Below are positions 8,863 through 16,187 of a stretch of 32,550 bases of DNA, in pieces (within the stretch, counting starts at the first letter, position 1; every line of letters starts with the position of its first letter). Made by a program: the position numbers and the translations under genes. This DNA is from Parcubacteria group bacterium GW2011_GWD2_42_14 (GTDB lineage: Bacteria > Patescibacteriota > Minisyncoccia > Phycocordibacterales > UBA12088): contig LCCS01000008.1 of the NCBI GenBank assembly GCA_000998045.1, positions 1 through 32,550 on the forward strand. Direction: 5' to 3'. The notes under the pieces were generated by a model. The model worked only from the letters and a program-made list of their open reading frames with translations. It was not told the DNA's origin and ran no database searches.

Positions 8863-11016
8863 CTATCGTGGTGAAAGGAGGAACTCTCGTTTGGTCGCTT
8901 CCGCTAACTCTAAGAACCATCGCTTGATACCAAGATTGTTTGCGTAAAGTGGTCCAATAGGCCCCGAAGGAGTGTTGTTCACGTCCACTATGTAGAGCAA
9001 CCCGTCGTCTTTTGATCGTAAGGCGTCGAGTTCACCATACTCAAGCCCCATTTTTTTGCAAAAAAGTACCACTTTTTCCTGCTCATCCTTGGTGAGTGCT
9101 TCATCGGTTTCTAAAAAAGTTGCGCCAACGGTAAAATTAAAAATGTCATCAATCTCTTTATATCGTTCCAGAACCACAGGTATGGTGTCATTAAAAATAT
9201 GTATACGTAAGTCAGTTGCTCTATTGTTTTTGTTGACTGTATCAATAAGTTTTTGATAGACATACCCTTCTTCTGGCTCACGTGGGCATGGTAGAACTAC
9301 CCCATCATGGACAGCGTTGACGTTTGATTTGCGGACGCACACACCAGTATGTGTTCGTGGATCAAGTGACATCTTGTGCCCAAAGACCTCTTCAAATACT
9401 TCATCTACGTGTTTTTTGCTAATGTCTGTGCAATGTAAGTTTATGACACGCTGTGTTTTGCTGCGCTCCAAGAGTACGGGGTACTCTTTTCTGTATGTTG
9501 CATCCTCAAAAAAGATACAGATGTCGCTCTGTTTTTTTGGATTGGTAATTATTTTCCATCCTAGGTAGTGGCAAATTTTATAAAGCGTATGAAATGTTTT
9601 TGGCGCTTCAGGATAAAAAAGAATAGTCTTGGGTTCATGTCCGGGTCGTCGTCGAGCACGATAGTATGCTTTTTTCCCCGCAAGGAACGCTTTGAACGGC
9701 CAAATGAAGTAATCGTTAAGTCGTGCTCGTATTCGAGACGGTAGGTTTTTGAATGTGAAAAACGTGTTCCTGTTGTCGTGAGGTGCGAGACCTATATACG
9801 CGACGTGACTCACAATAATAGCGAATACGTTTCCCCCAATAAGCGCTAATCCCGCTCCTTCAAGCCCACGAGGAAGTAGGAAGTATGCCAAAAGTAGCGT
9901 ACTTCCTGCATAGGTGACGCTACGGATGATGAGTGCGCGGATAGCGTTTGAGAGTCGAAAGAGTGAACCATAGAGTACGGAGATGGTCACAAGGATACTG
10001 TTGAGTACTGCAATGTTTAGAAACGTAGTCCCGGAGAGGGTATAGCTTGAGCCAAAGAGTGCAAGAATGTATTTGTTGATAAGCAGGAGCAGAAGTACCA
10101 GAGGCGTCAGCAATAGTGTGGTAGTGGTGAGTGACTGTTGAATATTTTTAGGAATGCTTTTTTCATCGTGCGAACCCTCGGCAAAAAGGGAACGCATTGT
10201 ACTTGCAGGAATCACGTACAGAAATCCGGCAATCATAACTACCACGTAGTAGTACGCTGCTTGTTCAGCACCAAGTATATTGGTAACAAGGATGGGGAGT
10301 AGGGCAAGGGGTAGGAAATTAAAGATATCAGCTACGTAGTTGCCTGCGCTGTATTTCCAAAAACGTTTTATGACGGACGTATCGAACACGAAAGAGGGAC
10401 GGTAAAAAAAATGTTGCATAAGAAGCATCACGCTCAGCACTAACCCTACCACTTGAGACAAGGAAGCTGCACTAAATATTCCGATTGCACCAAATTCTAC
10501 AAAGGCAAACGGAAGAAGTACCTTTACCATACTGAACACAATGGTCACTATAAAGGTGTATACCGTGTGTCTGTATGCAAGAAAAACCGCCTCGGTGTAT
10601 ACATTGAGAGCGGTCATGGTGGTAAAGAATATGAAGAGAAACGCTATAAGTGTATTCTCTTGTATAAAGGCAAGCGAAGGAGATATATATTTTACAGAAA
10701 GCACAAACGTACCAGAGAGAACTACTGAAAATAGTGCAATAATTCCAAAACCTGTAGAGATGGCAGCATTTTTGTTTTTTTCGTGAGAAAGAAATCGTAC
10801 CGTGGAAGAGTCATATCCAATGAGAGAGAAGACTCCTAGCATACCTACGGTAGAGATAAGTGTTGCAGCAATCCCCACAGATTCGACTGCATATAATCGC
10901 GCCGTGAATATCCAAAATAAAAATCCAAAAAGAGATGCTATTGCAGTTGCAAGCATTGGATAGAGTGAGTTTCGTAGGAGTATGTTTGCGTAATACCTAA
11001 GAAATACTTCTTTCAT
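8863..11016 (-). CDS. Polysaccharide flippase (Wzx/MATE-like) fused to a C-terminal ATP-grasp-like domain
   Basis: N-term ~430 aa multi-TM with 'LFGFLFWIFTARLYAVESVGIAATLIS' (oligosaccharide flippase style). C-term 'YVYQKLID...TDLRIHIFNDTIPVVLERYKEI...MGLEYGELDALRSKDDGLLYIVDVNNTPSGP' resembles the RimK/ATP-grasp metal-binding end. Confidence 0.82.
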   Translation of the reverse strand: MKEVFLRYYANILLRNSLYPMLATAIASLFGFLFWIFTARLYAVESVGIAATLISTVGMLGVFSLIGYDSSTVRFLSHEKNKNAAISTGFGIIALFSVVLSGTFVLSVKYISPSLAFIQENTLIAFLFIFFTTMTALNVYTEAVFLAYRHTVYTFIVTIVFSMVKVLLPFAFVEFGAIGIFSAASLSQVVGLVLSVMLLMQHFFYRPSFVFDTSVIKRFWKYSAGNYVADIFNFLPLALLPILVTNILGAEQAAYYYVVVMIAGFLYVIPASTMRSLFAEGSHDEKSIPKNIQQSLTTTTLLLTPLVLLLLLINKYILALFGSSYTLSGTTFLNIAVLNSILVTISVLYGSLFRLSNAIRALIIRSVTYAGSTLLLAYFLLPRGLEGAGLALIGGNVFAIIVSHVAYIGLAPHDNRNTFFTFKNLPSRIRARLNDYFIWPFKAFLAGKKAYYRARRRPGHEPKTILFYPEAPKTFHTLYKICHYLGWKIITNPKKQSDICIFFEDATYRKEYPVLLERSKTQRVINLHCTDISKKHVDEVFEEVFGHKMSLDPRTHTGVCVRKSNVNAVHDGVVLPCPREPEEGYVYQKLIDTVNKNNRATDLRIHIFNDTIPVVLERYKEIDDIFNFTVGATFLETDEALTKDEQEKVVLFCKKMGLEYGELDALRSKDDGLLYIVDVNNTPSGPIGPLYANNLGIKRWFLELAEATKREFLLSPR

Positions 11017-11025
11017 AATACATTT

Positions 11026-11031
11026 ATTATA
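11026..11031 (-). promoter_or_regulatory. -10 box (TATAAT) of the flippase gene, giving a near-leaderless transcript
   Basis: Minus strand TATAAT followed by 9 nt and then ATG (11016). Confidence 0.55.
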
Positions 11032-11087
11032 ACACGAGATATGGAAAAACGCAAACAGATACTGGTGTGCGAGTCCTTAGGTAAGAA

Positions 11088-11116
11088 CGTGTTATTACGA
11101 TATCGTACGGTATACT
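11088..11116 (+). promoter_or_regulatory. Promoter of the GH gene; -10 TATACT 7 nt before the ATG
   Basis: TATACT 11111-11116, ATG at 11124; 12-bp palindrome TACGATATCGTA at 11096-11107 in the spacer. Confidence 0.5.
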
Positions 11117-11123
11117 GGAAAGC

Positions 11124-12413
11124 ATGGGGATTCAAAAGGAACACAACGCGTTAGAACGAAAGAGGAAGAGACAACTCAACCTCATACTTATAATTACAGG
11201 TATACTTGCTTGTGTAGGATTGGTGTATCTATACTACGATGTTGATTTTAGAAGGATTCCATATATAGAAGAGTTGGAACGTAAGGAACTTGACCTTGAG
11301 ATAGATATCGAGGTACCTCCTATACCAGATGAACTACAAGACCAGAAACCGGTAACCACTCCAGAATATGTGGTTCCAGAACGAAGAGCGAAGAAGCTCA
11401 ACTACACGTTTGGAATCGCGTTAGGAGAGAGAATGTCTGTAGTAAGTGAAAAAGAATTAGAGAAAGTACTTGATGATATCAAATCACTTGGAGTGGGATG
11501 GATACGTGTCGACATGGCATGGAATAGTATTCAGCCGACATCCAAGGACGTCTTTGTGTGGGAACCGTTTGATAGAATTGTGCGCGAAGCTCGTGACCGG
11601 GGAATAGCAGTGCTACCTATTATTACGTATACGCCAGAGTGGGCCAGAGATGCATCTTGTGGTACGAGCAAGTGCCCACCTGCAAACTCGGAAGAATTTG
11701 CAGAGTTCGCTCGAACTGCTGTACTACGGTACGCCCCACAAGGTGTGCATGTGTGGGAAATCTGGAATGAGCCCAATATAAGAAAGTTCTGGGCAAGCGG
11801 AGCGGACTATGCTCGGTATACAGATTTACTGAAACATACATACATAGCCATTCATGAGGTAGATGGAGAGGCAATGGTATTGAGTGGTGGACTCGCTCCT
11901 ACTGATACCAAAGGAGGTAATATCACTGCTCGTGAATTTTTGGAAGGAATGTATGAGCATGGAGCAGGGGGATATTTTGATGCGTTAGCATTTCATCCGT
12001 ACTCGTTCCCGCTTGGTCCCAATGATTTGGATAAGACCAATGCTTGGTCGCAGATGGCAGAAACAGAATGGAATCTGCGAGCAAGTATGCGCGAGCATGG
12101 TGATGCGCATAAAAAGATTTGGCTCACCGAGTATGGTGCACCGACTGGAGGCCCAGGGAGTATCGCTTCAAATAGTACGCATGTACCGTGGTCAATACCC
12201 GATCATGTAACAGAGGAGTATCAAGCCAAGTTGCTTGAACTTGCGATACAAGCACAGAGAGACCACGCATGGACAGGTCCGCTTTTCTGGTACAGCTATC
12301 AGGACTTAGGGACCAGTGAATCTACAGTAGAAAACTTTTTCGGTATTATTCGTTTTGATGGTTCACATAAATCTGCGTACTATAGGCTGAGAGACCTCCT
12401 TATTGTACAGTAA
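11124..12413 (+). CDS. Membrane-anchored glycoside hydrolase, GH39/PslG-like (TIM barrel)
   Basis: N-terminal TM helix; 'VGWIRVDMAWNSIQP', 'VHVWEIWNEPNIRKFW' (acid/base Glu), 'KKIWLTEYGAPTGG' (candidate nucleophile). Confidence 0.8.
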   Translation: MGIQKEHNALERKRKRQLNLILIITGILACVGLVYLYYDVDFRRIPYIEELERKELDLEIDIEVPPIPDELQDQKPVTTPEYVVPERRAKKLNYTFGIALGERMSVVSEKELEKVLDDIKSLGVGWIRVDMAWNSIQPTSKDVFVWEPFDRIVREARDRGIAVLPIITYTPEWARDASCGTSKCPPANSEEFAEFARTAVLRYAPQGVHVWEIWNEPNIRKFWASGADYARYTDLLKHTYIAIHEVDGEAMVLSGGLAPTDTKGGNITAREFLEGMYEHGAGGYFDALAFHPYSFPLGPNDLDKTNAWSQMAETEWNLRASMREHGDAHKKIWLTEYGAPTGGPGSIASNSTHVPWSIPDHVTEEYQAKLLELAIQAQRDHAWTGPLFWYSYQDLGTSESTVENFFGIIRFDGSHKSAYYRLRDLLIVQ

Positions 12414-12592
12414 ATAAGACCTACGCAAGCAGCGCACCACAAGAGTACTTCATTTTTGTAACGCCTGCGGCGAACAAAAAATGGTCGCATTTCATCGTTG
12501 CGCTACACAAAATGCTACTTACCGTACGATTTGTACGCCTCGCAGTATTTTGCTTGCGCGTCTTGAACAGCATCTGCTTGCGTAGGTCTTAT
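12414..12592. repeat. 179-nt palindromic, MITE-like or hairpin element with 19-bp perfect terminal inverted repeats
   Basis: 12414-12432 ATAAGACCTACGCAAGCAG / 12574-12592 CTGCTTGCGTAGGTCTTAT; interior partly self-complementary. It fills the intergenic gap and supplies the TATACT at 12590-12595. Confidence 0.75.
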
Positions 12593-12597
12593 ACTAT

Positions 12598-13320
12598 ATG
12601 AAAAAATTACTGCAGCTATTTACTGGAATCGTATTGCTCGGCACACTTGGTTTCTTCATGTTGCGAGAGACACTTCCTCCGTGTAGTGACGAAATAATCA
12701 GTACTACCTATATAGCTGTAGTTACAGCGATTGCTCTTGAATCAGAACCCTTCAAGGATTTGCTAGAAGGTAATGAGACATGCACGAGTGGAGGAATAGC
12801 GTATACCGTAGGAAATCTTGAAGGGAAGAATATTCTTATGTTTTTAAGTGGTGTGGGGCCTGATGAGGTAGAAAAAGTGATTCGCCAAACACTGACTACG
12901 TTTACAATCGATAGGGTAGTATTTTCTGGCGTAGCTGGTGGTGTTGATACAGCACTTCAGCTTGGTGATACTGTTGTTGCACGGGAATGGTTGGATGTAA
13001 GAACAGGGGAGCGAGTTACAACAGATGCAGATCTGATAAAAAAAATGGAACAATTTGAAGGTGTACGTGTGGTTCCTCTAGGAGCAACGGTGGACTCGTT
13101 TGTATCAGACCGAACGACACTTCCAAATGGAGTAAGTGTCGTAGATATGGAAACCGCAACCATAGCACTACTTGCGAAAGAGTTTGGTGTACCATTTCTA
13201 GCATTTCGAAGTGCCAGTGATTTTGCTGATGATGGAGGAACTGATGCAACATTTCGCATTGCCGCAGAGGCAAGTGCGAGTGCTACTGTTCGATTTATTC
13301 TTGAAAGTGAGTTAAATTGA
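12598..13320 (+). CDS. Secreted or membrane-anchored MTA/SAH nucleosidase-like (PNP/UDP phosphorylase superfamily)
   Basis: N-term hydrophobic signal/anchor; 'FSGVAGGVDTALQLGDTVVA', 'VVDMETATIALLAKEFGVPFLAFRSASDFADDGG' (vDME..A and SD.AD motifs). Confidence 0.82.
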   Translation: MKKLLQLFTGIVLLGTLGFFMLRETLPPCSDEIISTTYIAVVTAIALESEPFKDLLEGNETCTSGGIAYTVGNLEGKNILMFLSGVGPDEVEKVIRQTLTTFTIDRVVFSGVAGGVDTALQLGDTVVAREWLDVRTGERVTTDADLIKKMEQFEGVRVVPLGATVDSFVSDRTTLPNGVSVVDMETATIALLAKEFGVPFLAFRSASDFADDGGTDATFRIAAEASASATVRFILESELN

Positions 13321-13335
13321 GTAGGTTGTGTTTTG

Positions 13336-13367
13336 TCACTTTAGCACACGGTCGTGTGTTAAAGTGA
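13336..13367. promoter_or_regulatory. Palindrome copy 1: TCACTTTAGCACACG-GT-CGTGTGTTAAAGTGA
   Basis: 15-bp arms with one mismatch, 2-nt centre; 3' of the PaaX-like gene. Confidence 0.75.
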
Positions 13368-13379
13368 TGTTTATGCAAA

Positions 13380-13973
13380 TCACTGTACTTTGTGTATTTT
13401 AAATTTTTTTCTTAGTACTGATTCATCGTCAATATATGTTACCTCCATACATCGAATGTATTTTCGAGCTTCATACGCCTCAATAACAAACTCTAATTCT
13501 CTCCTACAATCATGCGGATATACGAAAACTGAGTGTTGTAATTCAACAAATCCCATTGTTTTCAATCTGTTAAATAAAATTTCTCTTAGTGCACGTTTCT
13601 TTTCTGGAATGTCGTACATAACTACATACCATTTGCCATCCCACTTCTTTTTTTTACTCAATGTAATGTTCTCAAGTTTGTAGTGAAGTGTTGTTCGTCG
13701 CCCTTCATGAGTAAGTATCATAGTTGTTGTGCCGTCCTTGTTTTTCTTTTTTTCTACCAAATGAGACTGATACAGTGACTCTACGGCACGATGTAATGTT
13801 GCTCTATGTATTTCTTTCCATTCTTTAGACAGTGTGCGTATTATTTGCCATTGCTTATCCGGTCTACGCGTAAGCCCGAGTCCAATACCTGCATACAGCA
13901 GCAGTAACACCTTCTTCTTTATGGCACCCATGCGTTGGTGAGTGGTGCTGTCAAAACGTACCTTTTTGATCAT
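13380..13973 (-). CDS. PaaX-like transcriptional regulator with a Cas2-like C-terminal ferredoxin fold (not a CRISPR Cas2)
   Basis: N-term winged-helix style 'LSKEWKEIHRATLHRAVESLYQSHLVEKKKNKDGTTTMILTHEGRR'; C-term 'WDGKWYVVMYDIPEKKRALREILFNRLKTMGFVELQHSVFVYPHDC'. A -10-like TACTAT on the minus strand (13980-13985) lies 6 nt upstream of the ATG. Confidence 0.8.
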   Translation of the reverse strand: MIKKVRFDSTTHQRMGAIKKKVLLLLYAGIGLGLTRRPDKQWQIIRTLSKEWKEIHRATLHRAVESLYQSHLVEKKKNKDGTTTMILTHEGRRTTLHYKLENITLSKKKKWDGKWYVVMYDIPEKKRALREILFNRLKTMGFVELQHSVFVYPHDCRRELEFVIEAYEARKYIRCMEVTYIDDESVLRKKFKIHKVQ

Positions 13974-14000
13974 GCGCTAATAGTACCATAAGTCAAAGTT

Positions 14001-14030
14001 TACTTTAGTACACGGTCGTGTACTAAAGTA
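14001..14030. promoter_or_regulatory. Palindrome copy 2: TACTTTAGTACACG-GT-CGTGTACTAAAGTA, putative operator between divergent genes
   Basis: 14-bp perfect arms; overlaps the predicted -35 region of the PaaX-like gene and sits upstream of TATAAT 14058-14063 for the divergent gene. Confidence 0.8.
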
Positions 14031-14114
14031 TGATTTTGGGTAATGTCTATGTGGTTATATAATTTCTTTTACAATGGTTTCAGCATTGGAATTATTTTTG
14101 TGTAATAAATCATT

Positions 14115-16070
14115 ATGAATAAGAGAAATGTTTTCAAAAAACTACCTATTGTTCTTGGAGTGTTTTTTATTTTTTCTTGGGGAATGTGGGTCTCTGCAGA
14201 AGAGGTACCTGGTTCGCTATCTGGAGTCATATTTAAAGATGTAAATGGAAACACTGTACAAGATTCGGGTGATGGGGGACAAGTGTGGAATGTATTCCTC
14301 ACGGGGACTGTGAGTATATCGACCACAACAAGCTCAAATGGTTCGTATTCCTTTACTGAATTACCGGCTGGCACGTACCAAGTGTGTGAAGCGTACGATT
14401 CCAAATGGATGCAAACACTGCCGAACGATACGTACGACTGTGGCAACGGGTACTTTGGGTATGAGATTGTGATGTCAGGTGAGCCTATTACGGGACTGGA
14501 CTTCGGGAATTTTCAAGGTGGACGCATTCATGGAAAAGTATATGACGATGCGAATCAGAACGGTGAGGATGACGAAGAAGAAATAGTTTTGGAAAATTGG
14601 CTTGTGTACCTTGATGCAAATAACAGTGGAGGATTCGATGAAGACGGGGAGATATCTGCTGTAACAGGTGTGGACGGAAGGTACTTATTTTCTAATCTCG
14701 GACCTGGGACGTACACCATTCGAGAGTTGGTAAAAAAAGGGTGGGTGCGTACAGACCCAACCGCAGGAGATACAGGAACCGGAGGAATGGAGGATGGTAG
14801 CTATGATGTGGCAATGACGAGTAACGGAAATAAAAGTGAACGCAACTTTGGTAACTATGAGTCGGAAGTGAAAAACACCTCTCCCTATAGTACGGATATC
14901 TCTGTGACAACACAGATCGACACATCTATTGAGGTGTTACTGGGTGAACTCACTGATAGTGACGGTGACACGCTTACCTATTCTATTACGACACCTCCGG
15001 TTCACGGAACACAGAGTGCGATTGCGGGGAACAAGGTTGTATATACACCTACGACTGGTTTTGTAGGGAATGACTCTTTTCAGTTTACTGCGTTTGATGG
15101 AGCTGTATACGGTAATGTCGCTACGACTACCGTGATTATTCTTGAAGAAGAAGTGACTGATGTATGCTCAAATATTGAAGGTGTGCAGAGCGTTATCCCT
15201 CCTGGGTATGTGAGCTTGCGGGGTGAATGTACGAAAGAAATATCAGATACACAAGGATCTGGTGGGGGACGGTGCCTGAACTGTGATACTGAGCGTGAAC
15301 CAGAAAGTAGTACCGATACTGCACCGAGAGCACCTGAGATAGAAGTAACGACACAAGATTCGAAAGAACCATCTGTGGTGCGGCGTGTAGAAACAGATCT
15401 CCAACTTGCGGACCTACAAGCTAAAAAAGTAGATACTCCGGCGGGAATGGCAGAAATAGTATGGAACACGAATCTTCCTGCACAGGGTCTCGTTGTGTGT
15501 AGTCTGACCTCAAAAGAACTTGATCGTGATGCTCCGCACTTTGGATATGAATGGAGTACCAAAGTAGTGATTAGTAGTACTAGAGAGCATCGTGTTCCGC
15601 TTACGCATTTAGTACCCGGTCCGCACTATTGTCGTGTTGCCAGTCGAGTATCAAACGATGATATGTGGGTACTTTCAGATGAACTGCTCTTTTATTCAAA
15701 AGGACAACCACTACAGACTGAAAAAGTTTCAGATGAGAAAGAAGTTGCAGAAGAAGTAATTGAAGAAGAAGGGGATCAACCTCAGGAAGAAGACAGTGTC
15801 ATGCAACTGGCAAACGTATTTACTGCTCTTGGAGATGTCGTATCTCTTAAGGCATGTGGTACGGTCTGGTGGGTATGGATGTTCGTTGGTTTCGCACTTC
15901 TTTTTGTAACCGTGTCTTTTCCGTTGACGCGGACGATGCAGGCCATGCTTGGCGCACTCATACTCGCACTTCTCCTCACACTTACCGTTGGTTGGTCATG
16001 TTCAAGTATTCCCCTAGGTGTACTTAGTATCGGGTTACTCATACGATACGCCCTTTTGAAGGGGAGGTAA
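14115..16070 (+). CDS. Surface protein: signal peptide, two SdrD_B-like domains, cadherin/Ig-like domain, C-terminal TM helices
   Basis: 'GVIFKDVNGNTVQDSGDGG...GSYSFTELPAGTYQVCE', 'GKVYDDANQNGEDDEEEIVLENWLVYLD...GRYLFSNLGPGTYTIRE', 'DSDGDTLTYSITTPPVHGTQ...NKVVYTPTTGFVGNDSFQFTAFDG'. Confidence 0.82.
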   Translation: MNKRNVFKKLPIVLGVFFIFSWGMWVSAEEVPGSLSGVIFKDVNGNTVQDSGDGGQVWNVFLTGTVSISTTTSSNGSYSFTELPAGTYQVCEAYDSKWMQTLPNDTYDCGNGYFGYEIVMSGEPITGLDFGNFQGGRIHGKVYDDANQNGEDDEEEIVLENWLVYLDANNSGGFDEDGEISAVTGVDGRYLFSNLGPGTYTIRELVKKGWVRTDPTAGDTGTGGMEDGSYDVAMTSNGNKSERNFGNYESEVKNTSPYSTDISVTTQIDTSIEVLLGELTDSDGDTLTYSITTPPVHGTQSAIAGNKVVYTPTTGFVGNDSFQFTAFDGAVYGNVATTTVIILEEEVTDVCSNIEGVQSVIPPGYVSLRGECTKEISDTQGSGGGRCLNCDTEREPESSTDTAPRAPEIEVTTQDSKEPSVVRRVETDLQLADLQAKKVDTPAGMAEIVWNTNLPAQGLVVCSLTSKELDRDAPHFGYEWSTKVVISSTREHRVPLTHLVPGPHYCRVASRVSNDDMWVLSDELLFYSKGQPLQTEKVSDEKEVAEEVIEEEGDQPQEEDSVMQLANVFTALGDVVSLKACGTVWWVWMFVGFALLFVTVSFPLTRTMQAMLGALILALLLTLTVGWSCSSIPLGVLSIGLLIRYALLKGR

Positions 16071-16127
16071 GCTGTTTATAAGCTGTGGGCACCTTGTGTA
16101 TAAGTTTCTGAAAACTAGAGGATAAAG

Positions 16128-16162
16128 AATTACAGTATTAATCTAGTATTAATACTGTAATT
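16128..16162. terminator. Bidirectional terminator hairpin between convergent genes
   Basis: AATTACAGTATTAAT-ctagt-ATTAATACTGTAATT, 15-bp perfect stem followed by a T-rich stretch. Confidence 0.75.
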
Positions 16163-16187
16163 TATTTTCTTAGAAATTGTGTAAAGC

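Noticed and set aside
13380-13973. CRISPR Cas2 / CRISPR locus
   Set aside because: The C-terminal domain resembles Cas2, but an N-terminal winged-helix region is present and there is no cas1, other cas gene or repeat-spacer array; PaaX-like regulator fits better.
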